DNA of 64,000 nucleotides from Nocardioides speluncae (GTDB taxonomy: Bacteria; Actinomycetota; Actinomycetes; Propionibacteriales; Nocardioidaceae). The stretch spans positions 186,001 to 250,000 of the forward strand of contig NZ_QEOO01000036.1 in the NCBI RefSeq assembly GCF_003121585.1, in the 5' to 3' direction. This document shows, piece by piece, positions 1 through 8,803 of the stretch (position 1 is its first letter; every line of letters begins with the position of its first letter). A program made the position numbers and the translations under genes. Under the pieces are notes generated by a model. That model was not told the DNA's origin, did not search any database, and saw nothing but the letters and a program-made list of their open reading frames with translations.

Positions 1-563
1 CCGCGGCGGCGCTGGCCGACACGCTCGACGCGTGCGCGATCGCCTTCGGCCCACGTCACTGTCACCTCTCCCTCGCCGGGGACCTCGACCAGGCGATCGA
101 CGCCGACGAGATCCTGGCCAGGCTCGCCGGCTGGACGATCCACGAGCAGGCAGGCGACGGGCTGGCTGCCCGCCTGGCCCGGGCCCATCAGGACGCGGCC
201 GCCGACGGTGACGTCGTCGTCCAGATCGCGATGGACACCCCGCAGGTGACGCCGCGCCAACTGCGCGCGGTCGCCGCTCGGACCGCTGAGGGCCACGCCG
301 TGCTCGGCCCTGCGACCGACGGCGGCTGGTGGGTGCTCGCCGTCGCCGAGCCGGACGCGCGTGCGACGGCGGCGGCGCTGGTCGACGTACCGATGTCCAC
401 CGCGCAGACCGGCCATGCCACCCAGGCCGCGCTCGAGCGCGCGGGTCTGCGGGTCAGGCCGACCTACTTGCTGCGCGACGTCGACACCGCTGCTGACGCC
501 CGGGCGGTCGCTCGGGCGATGCCGGCTGGCCGGTTCAAGGCAGCCTGGGAGCGGGTTACCTGA
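1..563 (+). CDS. DUF2064 (TIGR04282-type) glycosyltransferase-like protein, 5' end missing
   Basis: The reading frame is open from base 3 to the TGA at 561-563, so the gene starts left of the window and about 186 residues remain. The segment VVVQIAMDTPQVTP followed by GPATDGGWWVLAV is typical of the DUF2064 family, which has a nucleotide-sugar transferase-like fold related to CofC; its reaction is not established. An internal ATG at 231 is unlikely to be the start because family-like sequence continues upstream of it. The stop overlaps the ATG of the methyltransferase by one base (TGATG), so the two are translationally coupled. DUF2064 proteins often sit beside molybdopterin oxidoreductases and two-component systems in actinobacteria, as here. 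Confidence 0.8.
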   Translation, partial: AAALADTLDACAIAFGPRHCHLSLAGDLDQAIDADEILARLAGWTIHEQAGDGLAARLARAHQDAAADGDVVVQIAMDTPQVTPRQLRAVAARTAEGHAVLGPATDGGWWVLAVAEPDARATAAALVDVPMSTAQTGHATQAALERAGLRVRPTYLLRDVDTAADARAVARAMPAGRFKAAWERVT

Positions 564-1198
564 TGACCGTTCTTCCGTTCTCCGCGGTCTGGTCGTCGGC
601 GCTGCGAGGCGAGCCGTGCACGGTCTGGGGACTGCACGCGCTGCCCGAGCTGGTGCCGCTGCCGCACTGGCACGGCCATCCGGTCGCGGCCGACGAGGCC
701 CTGCTCGGCCACTGCGTCGGAGCCACCATCGACATCGGGTGCGGCCCCGGTCGGCTGACCGCGCACCTCGCCCGTGAGGGCCACACCGTGCTCGGCATCG
801 ACGTGGTCCCGGAGGCCGTCCGACAGACCCAGGCGCGGGGCGGACCGGCGATCGTGCGCAGCGTGTTCGAGGCGCTGCCCGGCGAGGGTCGCTGGCAGAC
901 CGCGCTGCTCGCCGACGGCAACATCGGCATCGGCGGCGACCCCGCCGTGCTGCTGCGCCGGACCCGGACCCTGCTCGCGCCCGGCGGTCGCGTGGTCGCG
1001 GACCTGGCGCCGCCGGGGACCGGCGTCCAGTCGCAGCCGCTGCGGATCGAGACCGCGACCGGCCTCAGCCGGCCGTTCCAATGGGCGCTGGTGGGAGCCG
1101 ATGCGGCCGCCGCGGTCGCCCGGGAGGCCGGGCTGAGCGTCGAGCTCCTGGAGCAGTACGACGACCGCTGGTTCGCCGTACTCGGGAGGGGCACCTGA
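563..1198 (+). CDS. class I SAM-dependent methyltransferase
   Basis: This 211-residue protein has a Rossmann-type SAM-binding core. Motif I is IDIGCGPGRLTAHLA near residues 54-67, the acidic end of strand 2 is VLGIDVVPEA, and LLAPGGRVVADL forms the strand-4/5 region. The substrate cannot be read from the sequence. The ATG overlaps the preceding stop by one base and the TGA at 1196-1198 overlaps the next ATG, placing the gene inside an operon with the DUF2064 protein and the molybdopterin oxidoreductase. Similar methyltransferases accompany such oxidoreductases in other actinobacteria (family context), but a joint pathway is inference. Confidence 0.85.
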   Translation: MTVLPFSAVWSSALRGEPCTVWGLHALPELVPLPHWHGHPVAADEALLGHCVGATIDIGCGPGRLTAHLAREGHTVLGIDVVPEAVRQTQARGGPAIVRSVFEALPGEGRWQTALLADGNIGIGGDPAVLLRRTRTLLAPGGRVVADLAPPGTGVQSQPLRIETATGLSRPFQWALVGADAAAAVAREAGLSVELLEQYDDRWFAVLGRGT

Positions 1199-2343
1199 TG
1201 CGACTGCCCGACGAGAGGGACTTCAGCACCCGCCTCCGCGACCCGGCGATCACCTCACGGGTCGGCCTCTGGCTCGGCATCAGCTTCGCGACCTGCTTCC
1301 TCACCGGCCTGGTCAGCCACTGGGCGCAGTCGCCCGACCCGTGGCTGGCGTTCCCGACCCGCCCGGTGTGGGGATACCGCCTCACCCAGGGCCTGCACGT
1401 CGTCTCCGGGACGATGGCGGTCCCGCTGCTGCTGGTGAAGCTCTGGACGGTCTACCCGAAGCTCTTCGCGCGGCCGCCCCGCCGGGTCCGCGAGCTCGCT
1501 CTGCACGGCGCCGAGCGGGTCTCGATCGCGGTCCTGATCTCGGCCGCGATCTTCCAGCTGGCGACCGGCCTGGCCAACTCCGCGCAGTGGTACCCGTGGG
1601 CGTTCCGCTTCGTTCCCACCCACTACGCCGTGGCGTGGATCGCGATCGGGGCCCTCGCGATCCACGTCGCGGTCAAGCTGCCGATCGTCCGCGCCAGTCT
1701 GGGTCGAGCAGGTCGCGCAGCGACCGTCGCCGAGACCACCACGCTCGAAGATGGGCTCTCTCGCCGCGGCCTGCTCCGGACCACCTGGCTGGCCGCCGGC
1801 GTGGCCGCACTCGCGACCGCCGGCAGCACGGTGCCGCTGCTCCGGCACGTCTCGGTCTTCGGGGTCAGGTCCGGCGACGGCCCGGGCGGCATCCCGATCA
1901 ACAAGTCGGCGAAGGCGGCCGATGTGGTGGCGGCGGCGACCAACCCGGCGTACCGCTTGAGCATTGGGTACGGCGACCGCGAGCTCACCCTCTCCCGTGA
2001 CGACCTCGCCGCGATGAGGCAGACGACCGAGGACCTGCCGATAGCGTGCGTCGAGGGCTGGAGCGCGAGCGGCGCCTGGACCGGGGTGCGCGTGCGTGAG
2101 CTGCTCGACCTGGTCGACGCGCCGCGGGGGAGCGACGTCACCGTCACCTCCCTTCAGCCCAAGGGCCCGTACCGGGTCATCTCCCTGCCGGCCGACTTCG
2201 CCGACGACCCACTGACCCTGCTCGCTCTCGGCCTGGAGGGCGAGCCGCTCTCGATCGACCACGGCTATCCGTGCCGGCTGATCGCGCCCAACCGGCCCGG
2301 CGTACTCCAGACCAAGTGGGTAGCCAGGTTGGAGGCGACATGA
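1198..2343 (+). CDS. membrane-bound molybdopterin-dependent oxidoreductase
   Basis: This 381-residue protein joins two parts. Residues about 22-165 hold four membrane helices with histidines near both faces, like a cytochrome b561/YedZ-type module. A fifth hydrophobic stretch (about 195-215) is preceded by a twin-arginine-like SRRGLL, and residues about 230-381 form an oxidoreductase molybdopterin-binding domain (PF00174, MsrP/sulfite oxidase-like). Cys284 in PIACVEGWSASGAW is the likely Mo ligand. The ATG at 1198 overlaps the methyltransferase stop; an upstream in-frame ATG at 1081 would overlap that gene by more than 100 bp and is rejected. The natural fusion suggests electrons pass from the membrane to the external Mo site. 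The substrate is unknown. Confidence 0.85.
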   Translation: MRLPDERDFSTRLRDPAITSRVGLWLGISFATCFLTGLVSHWAQSPDPWLAFPTRPVWGYRLTQGLHVVSGTMAVPLLLVKLWTVYPKLFARPPRRVRELALHGAERVSIAVLISAAIFQLATGLANSAQWYPWAFRFVPTHYAVAWIAIGALAIHVAVKLPIVRASLGRAGRAATVAETTTLEDGLSRRGLLRTTWLAAGVAALATAGSTVPLLRHVSVFGVRSGDGPGGIPINKSAKAADVVAAATNPAYRLSIGYGDRELTLSRDDLAAMRQTTEDLPIACVEGWSASGAWTGVRVRELLDLVDAPRGSDVTVTSLQPKGPYRVISLPADFADDPLTLLALGLEGEPLSIDHGYPCRLIAPNRPGVLQTKWVARLEAT

Positions 2344-2762
2344 CGCGCGTTGCGCTGATCGGGACCGGCCTGCTCGCCGCGGCGTACGGCGGCTGGCTGC
2401 TGCTGGACCTGGGCTGGGACAACCTGGTCGCGACCGCTAACTGGCTGGTGGCGGGCGTGATCCTGCACGACGCCGTACTGGCTCCGGTGACGATCCTGGC
2501 AACCGTCGTCCTGGCCCGGTTGCTGCCCAGTGCGTGGCGAGCGCCGGTGACCGTCGGAGCGATCGTGCTCGGCTCGCTGACGCTGCTGGCGATCCCGGTC
2601 CTGGGCCGGTACGGCGCGAAGGCCGACAACCCGACCCTGCTCGACCGGAACTACACCGGCGGCTGGCTGGCGGTCGCGGCACTAACCTGTGCGGGAGTCG
2701 CCGTGGCGGCACTCGCGAACGCTCGCAGGAGGAGGAACGATGGCCAGGATCCTGGTCGTTGA
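2340..2762 (+). CDS. small integral membrane protein of the molybdopterin operon
   Basis: This is a 140-residue protein of unknown function with three or four hydrophobic helices: about residues 5-27, 33-62 (interrupted by LHDAVLAP), 70-90 and 107-126. The C-terminus is basic (RRRRND). It starts at an ATG overlapping the oxidoreductase stop (ATGA) and overlaps the next gene by 23 bp. It could be a membrane partner of the oxidoreductase or a sensor accessory for the two-component system that follows; neither role is shown by a motif. Confidence 0.75.
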   Translation: MTRVALIGTGLLAAAYGGWLLLDLGWDNLVATANWLVAGVILHDAVLAPVTILATVVLARLLPSAWRAPVTVGAIVLGSLTLLAIPVLGRYGAKADNPTLLDRNYTGGWLAVAALTCAGVAVAALANARRRRNDGQDPGR

Positions 2763-3435
2763 CGACGACCACACGGTGCGCGAGGTGGTCGTGTCCTACC
2801 TCCGCGCCAACAAGCACGACGTGGACGAGGCCGCCGACGGCGAGGCCGCGCTGCGCGTGATGCGGGCCGCGCCGGCCGACCTCGTCGTACTCGACCTGAT
2901 GCTGCCGGGAATCGACGGGCTCGAGGTCTGCCGACGACTGCGCGAGGCGAGCGACGTACCCGTGATCATGCTGACCGCGCTCGGCTCCGAGACCGACCGG
3001 GTCGTGGGCCTCGAGCGCGGCGCCGACGACTACGTCACCAAGCCGTTCAGCCCCCGCGAACTGGTGCTGCGCGTCGACTCGGTGCTGAGGCGGGCGGGGG
3101 ACCGCGGGCCTGAGGGCCCCGAGCAGGTGACCGACGGCGACCTGGTCGTCGACAGCGAGCAGCACCTCGCCACGCTGGCGGGGGGGCGGCTGGCGCTGAC
3201 GGCGCGTGAGTTCGACCTGCTCCGGCATTTGGTCTCGAACCCCGGCAAGGCATTCTCCCGCGAGGACCTGCTGCAGCAGGTGTGGGGCTGGTCGTTCGGC
3301 GACCAGTCGACAGTCACCGTCCACGTCCGCCGGCTGCGGGAGAAGGTCGAGAAGGACCCGACCCGGCCGCAGCGGCTGGTCACGGTGTGGGGCGTCGGCT
3401 ACCGCTGGGAGCCCTCCGAGATGGTGTCGTCATGA
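2740..3435 (+). CDS. OmpR/PhoB-family response regulator
   Basis: This 231-residue protein has a receiver domain at residues 1-115 (acidic pair D8/D9, phospho-acceptor D52 in VVLDLMLPG, K101 in TKPFSP) and a winged-helix DNA-binding domain at about 130-228 (LTAREFDLLRHL, VTVHVRRLREKVE, GVGYRW). The start is the ATG at 2740, with a strong AGGAGGAGG ribosome site just upstream that lies inside the preceding gene. It is paired with the histidine kinase that follows by an ATGA overlap. Because the pair is translationally coupled to the molybdopterin oxidoreductase operon, it may respond to the same redox or envelope stress; this is inference. Confidence 0.93.
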   Translation: MARILVVDDDHTVREVVVSYLRANKHDVDEAADGEAALRVMRAAPADLVVLDLMLPGIDGLEVCRRLREASDVPVIMLTALGSETDRVVGLERGADDYVTKPFSPRELVLRVDSVLRRAGDRGPEGPEQVTDGDLVVDSEQHLATLAGGRLALTAREFDLLRHLVSNPGKAFSREDLLQQVWGWSFGDQSTVTVHVRRLREKVEKDPTRPQRLVTVWGVGYRWEPSEMVSS

Positions 3436-4553
3436 GCGACCAGGTGCAGGTGGTGCTGATCGCCGCGGCGTGGGCCGGCGGTGTCGGCGTACTCGGGCTG
3501 GGCCTGGCCTGGCTGCTGCGCCGGCTGTCGGTGCGCTGGCTGGCGACCCTGGTGGCCGTGGTCGCCGTCGGCGCGGTGGTCGCTGGCATGGTCGGTACGG
3601 CGCGCGCGATGTTCCTGTCCGACCACGACTTCGGCGTCGTGCTCCTGGTCGCGCTGGTCGCCGGCGTCGTCGCCGTGACCGTGGCGATGGCGGTCGGCGG
3701 TGCCTTCGCCGGCTGGTCCCACTCTCTGCAGCAGGACGCGCGGCGCTTCGGCGAGAGCGGTGAGTTCGTGGGCGACTCGCGTGGCCCGGCGGAGCTGCGG
3801 GCGCTCTCCGACGAGCTGGCCCGGACCAGCGCCAAACTGGCCGAGTCGCGCACCCGGGAGGCGCGGCTGGAGGACTCGCGGCGGGAGCTGGTCTCCTGGG
3901 TCTCCCACGACCTGCGCACCCCGCTGGCCGGCCTGCGGGCGATGACCGAGGCGCTCGAGGACGGGCTGGCCGAGGATCCCGGGCGCTACCACCGCCAGAT
4001 CAGGTCCGAGGTGGACCGGATGGTGCGGATGGTCGACGATCTGTTCGAGCTGTCCCGGATCCATGCCGGGGTGCTGCGGCTCAGCCTGCAGCCGGTCGCC
4101 CTCGGCGACCTGGTCAGCGAGGCGCTCGCGGGCGCGGACCCGGTCGCACGGGCGCGGAAGGTGCGGCTGGGCGGCAGCGTCGAGGACGGGCTGTTGCTCC
4201 ATGCCGACCCGGCCGAGCTGTCCCGGGTGCTGTCGAACCTGCTGATGAACGCGATCCGGCACACGCCGGCCGACGGCGTGGTGGAGATCCACGGCCGCGC
4301 CGTACCGGAGGGCGTCGAGCTGAGCGTCACCGACGGCTGCGGCGGGCTGTCCGCGGAGGACATGGCGCGGGTCTTCGACGTGGCCTGGCAAGGGAGTACG
4401 GCGCGTACCCCGCACGCGACCGACGGGCCGGCAGGCTCGGGCGCCGGGCTTGGCCTCGCGATCGTCAAGGGGATCGTGGAGGCGCACCGGGGCCGGGTTG
4501 CGGTCGCCAACCACGCGCCCGGCTGCCAGTTCCTGGTGCAACTGCCGACCTGA
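3432..4553 (+). CDS. two-component sensor histidine kinase
   Basis: This 373-residue kinase has three membrane helices (about 5-28, 37-60 and 67-92) with almost no external sensor domain, then a HAMP-like linker. The dimerisation/H-box is SWVSHDLRTPLAG with phospho-accepting H159. The ATPase domain has an N-box (LLMNAIRHTP) and G-box (GAGLGLAIVKGIVEAHRG). The lack of a large extracytoplasmic loop suggests it senses a membrane signal or works with the small membrane protein upstream. It starts at the ATG overlapping the regulator stop and is the last gene before the recA promoter region. Confidence 0.93.
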   Translation: MSDQVQVVLIAAAWAGGVGVLGLGLAWLLRRLSVRWLATLVAVVAVGAVVAGMVGTARAMFLSDHDFGVVLLVALVAGVVAVTVAMAVGGAFAGWSHSLQQDARRFGESGEFVGDSRGPAELRALSDELARTSAKLAESRTREARLEDSRRELVSWVSHDLRTPLAGLRAMTEALEDGLAEDPGRYHRQIRSEVDRMVRMVDDLFELSRIHAGVLRLSLQPVALGDLVSEALAGADPVARARKVRLGGSVEDGLLLHADPAELSRVLSNLLMNAIRHTPADGVVEIHGRAVPEGVELSVTDGCGGLSAEDMARVFDVAWQGSTARTPHATDGPAGSGAGLGLAIVKGIVEAHRGRVAVANHAPGCQFLVQLPT

Positions 4554-4572
4554 CCCGCGTGTCGCACACGGT

Positions 4573-4586
4573 CGAACACCTGTTCG
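4573..4586 (+). promoter_or_regulatory. LexA SOS box of recA
   Basis: CGAACACCTGTTCG has perfect CGAAC/GTTCG arms around a 4-bp centre and matches the actinobacterial and Gram-positive LexA operator closely. It lies about 140 bp upstream of the recA ATG, so recA (and probably recX) should be repressed by LexA. Confidence 0.85.
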
Positions 4587-4728
4587 GGCTAGTGTTTTCC
4601 ACAGATTGACGTAGGGGTCGTTTCTCCACAGGCAGCACAGTCCGATGAGCGACTGTCGGCGGCCTCGTCTAAGTTCGGCGGCAATGAAGAAGACGCGCAA
4701 GAAACCCACGGAACGGACGGACAACAAC

Positions 4729-5775
4729 ATGGCTGGTGGAGACCGCGAGCAGGCCCTCGACGCCGCACTCGCCAACATCGAGCGACAGTTCGGCAAGGGC
4801 TCGGTGATGCGCCTCGGCGACGAGACGCGCGCCCCGCTCGAAGTGATCCCGACCGGGTCGATCGCCCTAGACGTCGCGCTCGGCCTGGGTGGTCTGCCGC
4901 GCGGCCGCGTGGTCGAGATCTACGGACCTGAGTCCAGCGGTAAGACCACGGTCGCGCTGCATGCGGTGGCCAACGCGCAGAAAGCCGGCGGCATCGTGGC
5001 GTTCATCGACGCGGAGCACGCGCTCGACCCTGACTACGCCAAGGCGCTCGGCTGCGACACCGACGCGCTGCTGGTCTCCCAGCCGGACTCAGGTGAGCAG
5101 GCGCTGGAGATCGCCGACATGCTGATCCGCTCCGGTGCCCTCGATCTGATCGTCATCGACTCGGTCGCCGCGCTGGTGCCGCGCGCCGAGATCGAGGGCG
5201 AGATGGGCGACTCCCACGTCGGCCTCCAGGCCCGGCTGATGAGCCAGGCGCTGCGGAAGATGACCGGTGCGCTCAACAACTCCAAGACCACCGCGATCTT
5301 CATCAACCAGCTCCGCGAGAAGATCGGTGTGATGTTCGGTTCCCCGGAGACCACCTCCGGTGGCCGGGCGCTGAAGTTCTACTCGTCGGTGCGGCTCGAC
5401 GTGCGCCGGATCGAGACCCTCAAGGACGGCCAGGACATGGTCGGCAACCGGACCCGGGTCAAGGTCGTCAAGAACAAGGTGGCCCCGCCGTTCAAGCAGG
5501 CCGAGTTCGACATCATGTACGGCAAGGGCATCAGCCGCGAGGGCGGTCTGGTCGACGTTGGTGTCGAGACCGGGCTGGTCCGCAAGTCCGGCGCTTGGTA
5601 CACCTACGAGGGCGACCAGCTCGGCCAGGGCAAGGAGAACGCGCGCTCCTTCCTCCGCGACAACCCCGACCTCGCCAACGAGCTGGAGAAGCGGATCCTG
5701 GAGAAGCTCGGCGTCGGCCCGCAGGTCGACGGTGAGGCCGACGCTCCGGCCGAGCCCACCGGCATCGACTTCTGA
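4729..5775 (+). CDS. recA: RecA recombinase
   Basis: RecA forms ATP-dependent filaments on single-stranded DNA, drives strand exchange and triggers LexA self-cleavage. This 348-residue protein has Walker A GPESSGKTT (residues 66-74), VIDSVAALVPRAEIEGEMGD, the L2-loop region INQLREKIGVMFGSPETT and a usual acidic C-terminus; length is normal and no intein is present. The start MAGGDREQALDAAL at 4729 fits the family. An earlier in-frame ATG at 4684 would add a basic 15-residue extension and cannot be fully excluded. The gene is preceded by a LexA box and followed within 2 bp by recX. Confidence 0.97.
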   Translation: MAGGDREQALDAALANIERQFGKGSVMRLGDETRAPLEVIPTGSIALDVALGLGGLPRGRVVEIYGPESSGKTTVALHAVANAQKAGGIVAFIDAEHALDPDYAKALGCDTDALLVSQPDSGEQALEIADMLIRSGALDLIVIDSVAALVPRAEIEGEMGDSHVGLQARLMSQALRKMTGALNNSKTTAIFINQLREKIGVMFGSPETTSGGRALKFYSSVRLDVRRIETLKDGQDMVGNRTRVKVVKNKVAPPFKQAEFDIMYGKGISREGGLVDVGVETGLVRKSGAWYTYEGDQLGQGKENARSFLRDNPDLANELEKRILEKLGVGPQVDGEADAPAEPTGIDF

Positions 5776-5777
5776 CG

Positions 5778-6419
5778 ATGCCGTCCAAGACGGGGGCCGT
5801 TGACCCGTGGCAGGGCGACGTAGCGCACGGGGTGGCCGCGTGGACACGCGCGGCCGTCCCGGCCCAGCCGGAGGAGACCGCTCCGCCGGACTCGAAGGCG
5901 CAGGGCCCTGACGCCGACCCGGAATCGGTGGCGCGCACGATCCTGCTCGACCTGCTCGCCACCAAGGCCCGCAGCCGCAAGGAGCTCGCCGACAAGCTGG
6001 CCTCTCGCAACGTGCCGGAGGATGTGGCCACGCGGGTCCTCGACCGGTTCGAGGAGGTTAGCCTGATCGACGACCGGGCCTTCGCCCGGTCCTGGGTGGA
6101 GTCGCGCCAGGCGGGCAAGGGCCTGGCCAGGCGGGCGCTCGCCCAGGAGCTGCGTCGCAAGGGCATCGACGACGAGATCGCGCGCGAGGCGCTCGACGAG
6201 CTCGAGCCCGACGACGAGGAGGAGTCGGCCCGGCTACTGGTCCGCAAGAAGCTCCGCTCGTTGCGCGGCGTCGACCAGACGACCGCGACCCGGCGGCTGG
6301 CCGGGATGCTCGCCCGCAAGGGCTACTCGTCCGGCGTGGCGTTCGCGGTCGTCCGCGAGGAGTTGGCAGCCGCGGGCCTCGAAGCCGCCGAGCCGACGAA
6401 TCCTGAGTTCGACATCTGA
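5778..6419 (+). CDS. recX: recombination regulator RecX
   Basis: RecX binds and modulates RecA filaments. The 213-residue protein has an unstructured N-terminal extension of about 45 residues and then three-helix RecX repeats: ILLDLLATKARSRKELADKL, FEEVSLIDDRAFARSWVESR and RRLAGMLARKGYSSGVAFAV. The ATG lies 2 bp after the recA stop, the standard actinobacterial arrangement, so it is co-transcribed under the same SOS control. Confidence 0.93.
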   Translation: MPSKTGAVDPWQGDVAHGVAAWTRAAVPAQPEETAPPDSKAQGPDADPESVARTILLDLLATKARSRKELADKLASRNVPEDVATRVLDRFEEVSLIDDRAFARSWVESRQAGKGLARRALAQELRRKGIDDEIAREALDELEPDDEEESARLLVRKKLRSLRGVDQTTATRRLAGMLARKGYSSGVAFAVVREELAAAGLEAAEPTNPEFDI

Positions 6420-6434
6420 CGCGCACTCTCCGTC

Positions 6435-6440
6435 TACCCT
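6435..6440 (+). promoter_or_regulatory. -10 box (TACCCT) of the GNAT gene
   Basis: TACCCT ends 6 bp before the ATG at 6447, in the short gap after recX. The spacing predicts a transcript that starts at or next to the start codon. Confidence 0.5.
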
Positions 6441-6446
6441 CGAAGC

Positions 6447-7151
6447 ATGAGCGTCCGGGTACTGGTAGCACACGGTGACCGGGAGCTGGCCGGGGTTGCG
6501 CGCGCGGACGAGTCCTGGTGGGCGGCGGCGTGCCGGATCGCGATGACGGTCCACGGCGACCCGGTGGCCGTCGATCTGTCCGGCGAGGACAAGCGGTTCG
6601 CGATTGACCACGACCTCAAGGTCACCATCCGCCCGATGACCCGGGGCGACCTGCCCGACGTGACCCGGTGGCGGCAGGCCGAGCACGTTCATCGCTGGTG
6701 GGTCGCCGACGGCCACCCGACCGCCGACAACGTCGCCGCGCAGTACGTTCCCGATATCGACGGCCTGACCCCGACCCGGATCTGGGTGTCGGAGGTGAAC
6801 GGCCGCTCGGTGGGGTTCGTGCAGGACTACCGGATCGGCGACTACCCCGAGTACGCCGTACACGGTCCCGACCCTGACGCGATCGGCGCCGACTACGCGA
6901 TCGGTGAGGAGAAGTGGTGCGGCCGGGGCATCGGTACCCGGGTGATGTGGGCCTGGCTGCTGAAGAGCCGGCACCGGTTCCCGGAGGCCACCACCTACTT
7001 CGCGGCGCCCGACCACCGCAACGAGCCCTCGCTCCGGCTCCTCGACAAGCTCGGCTTCACCCGCGGCGTGTGGTTCGACGAGCGGAACGCCGACGGCAGC
7101 AGCACCACAGTGGTGGGCTGCACCTTCGACGTGCGGCGCGTGCTCGGCTGA
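6447..7151 (+). CDS. GNAT acetyltransferase, AAC(6')-like, with N-terminal extension
   Basis: From about residue 55 this 234-residue protein matches the GNAT fold of the aminoglycoside 6'-acetyltransferase/RimJ-like group: TIRPMTRGDLPDVTRW at the start, the acetyl-CoA loop in the IGEEKWCGRGIGTRVM region, and PDHRNEPSLRLLDKLGFTRG. The first 50 residues, containing DESWWAAACRIAM and VAVDLSGEDKRF, look like a separate small element rather than part of the acyltransferase core. The true substrate (aminoglycoside, siderophore or peptide) cannot be assigned. The gene stands alone after recX with its own -10 box. Confidence 0.8.
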   Translation: MSVRVLVAHGDRELAGVARADESWWAAACRIAMTVHGDPVAVDLSGEDKRFAIDHDLKVTIRPMTRGDLPDVTRWRQAEHVHRWWVADGHPTADNVAAQYVPDIDGLTPTRIWVSEVNGRSVGFVQDYRIGDYPEYAVHGPDPDAIGADYAIGEEKWCGRGIGTRVMWAWLLKSRHRFPEATTYFAAPDHRNEPSLRLLDKLGFTRGVWFDERNADGSSTTVVGCTFDVRRVLG

Positions 7152-7181
7152 GCGCCCAGCGGCATGCGCGATAGTTCTTCC

Positions 7182-8033
7182 ATGACTGCCCCGACCCTCC
7201 GCCTGCCGCCGGGCCCCGTCGACCTGGCGTCGATCGCGACCGACGCGGCGTCCGGCTTCGACGGCAAGAAGGCCGACGGCGAGGCGGCGCTGGCGGAGCT
7301 CGGTCCCGAGCTGTCCGAGCTTCAGGAGCGGTTGTTCGCCCAGCGCGTGACCGACTCGGCGCAGCGGATCCTGCTGGTGCTGCAGGGCATGGACACCTCC
7401 GGCAAAGGCGGCGTACTCCGGCACACGGTCGGCCTGGTCGACCCGCAGGGAATCCGGATCACCTCCTTCAAGGCGCCGACCGAGGAGGAGCGCAAGCACG
7501 ACTTCCTCTGGCGGATTCGCAATGCCGTGCCAGGTCCCGGCTACATCGGCGTCTTCGACCGCTCTCACTACGAGGACGTGCTGATCGCCCGGGTACGCGA
7601 GCTCGCCGATGCCGACGAGATCGAGCGCCGGTACGACGCGATCAACGACTTCGAGGCCGAGCTCGCCGACCAGGGCACGGTCGTCATCAAGTGCATGCTG
7701 CACATCTCGGCCGCGGAGCAGAAGGAGCGGCTGCTGGCTCGACTGGAGGACCCGACCAAGCACTGGAAGTACAACCCGGGCGACCTCGACGAGCGCGCGC
7801 TGTGGCCGGCGTACCAGGAGGCCTACGAGATCGCGCTGGAGCGCACCAACACCGACATCGCGCCCTGGCACGTCGTCCCGGCGGACAAGAAGTGGTTCCG
7901 CAACCTGGCCATCGGCCGGTTGCTGTTCGATGCGCTGCAGGGTCTCGGCCTGGAGTGGCCGAAGGCCGACTTCGACGTCGAGGCGGAGAAGAAGCGGCTC
8001 GCCACCAGCGACCCCGGAGCGCCGGCCACGTGA
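7182..8033 (+). CDS. ppk2: polyphosphate kinase 2 family phosphotransferase
   Basis: PPK2 enzymes move phosphate between polyphosphate and nucleotides. This single-domain 283-residue protein has Walker A GMDTSGKGG (residues 69-77), the lid element KAPTEEERKHDFLWRIR, Walker B GVFDRSHYED and the conserved WKYNPGDLDER and PWHVVPADKKWFRNL segments. The subclass (ADP- or AMP-phosphorylating) cannot be settled by eye. The ATG at 7182 is chosen; one at 7164 is possible. The stop overlaps the GTG of the HipA-like gene (GTGA), which ties a polyphosphate/nucleotide enzyme to a kinase-like protein. Confidence 0.9.
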   Translation: MTAPTLRLPPGPVDLASIATDAASGFDGKKADGEAALAELGPELSELQERLFAQRVTDSAQRILLVLQGMDTSGKGGVLRHTVGLVDPQGIRITSFKAPTEEERKHDFLWRIRNAVPGPGYIGVFDRSHYEDVLIARVRELADADEIERRYDAINDFEAELADQGTVVIKCMLHISAAEQKERLLARLEDPTKHWKYNPGDLDERALWPAYQEAYEIALERTNTDIAPWHVVPADKKWFRNLAIGRLLFDALQGLGLEWPKADFDVEAEKKRLATSDPGAPAT

Positions 8034-8803
8034 TCCCCGAGGTCGCCGTCACCCGCTACGTCACCCCGCTTCGCGAGGGCGGCAGCCTGCCCGGGATCGT
8101 CGAGGCCGACGACCTCGGCACCTATGTCTGCAAGTTCCGCGGCGCCGGCCAGGGGCTTCGGGTGCTGGTCGCGGAGGTCGTCGTCGGCGAGCTGGCCCGG
8201 CGCCTCGACATCCCGACTCCCGAGCTGGTGGCTCTGCAGCTCGACCCGGAGATCGCCCGGTTCGAGGCCGACGAGGAGGTGCAGGACCTGCTCAAGGCCA
8301 GCGTCGGCCTCAACCTCGGGGTCGACTTCCTGCCCGGCTCATTCGGCTACGACGCCTCCGCCGAGCCGGACCGCGAGCTGGCGGGCCGGATCCTCTGGCT
8401 GGACGCATGTACGGCGAACGTCGACCGCAGCTGGCGCAACCCGAACCTGCTGCTGTGGCGGCACCAGCTCTACGCGATCGACCACGGCGCGGCGCTCTAC
8501 TTCCACCATCTGTGGCCGAACGGCGGTGGCAGTCCCGGGCGATTTGCCACGCAGCCGTACGAGGCGTCCGAGCACATCCTGCGCCACTACGCGGCGGAGG
8601 CGGCTGCGCAGGATGCGGTCCTGGCCGGTGCGGTCGGGCCGGACCTGCTCCACGAGGTGTTGGCGCTGGTCCCCGACGAATGGCTTGAGCCGGTGCCCGG
8701 CGCCGAGTCCGCGGGAGCGGTCCGGGCCCGCTACATCGAGTTCCTCGCGGCGCGGGTGCAGGGTGAGCGCGGCTGGCTGCCGCAGGTCGAGGTGGCCGAG
8801 TGA
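8030..8803 (+). CDS. HipA-like kinase domain protein
   Basis: This 257-residue protein matches the stand-alone HipA-like kinase family (PF20613 type). The N-terminal lobe has TYVCKFRGAGQG followed by VLVAEVVVGELARRLDIPTP; the catalytic region has RILWLDACTANVDRSWRNPNLL and LYAIDHGAALYF, which resemble the catalytic loop N and metal-binding D of HipA. It lacks the HipA N-terminal domain and there is no HipB antitoxin nearby. It starts at a GTG overlapping the ppk2 stop and its own stop overlaps the DUF3037 start. The pairing with DUF3037 recurs in bacteria, but the function of the pair is not known to me. Confidence 0.82.
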   Translation: MIPEVAVTRYVTPLREGGSLPGIVEADDLGTYVCKFRGAGQGLRVLVAEVVVGELARRLDIPTPELVALQLDPEIARFEADEEVQDLLKASVGLNLGVDFLPGSFGYDASAEPDRELAGRILWLDACTANVDRSWRNPNLLLWRHQLYAIDHGAALYFHHLWPNGGGSPGRFATQPYEASEHILRHYAAEAAAQDAVLAGAVGPDLLHEVLALVPDEWLEPVPGAESAGAVRARYIEFLAARVQGERGWLPQVEVAE

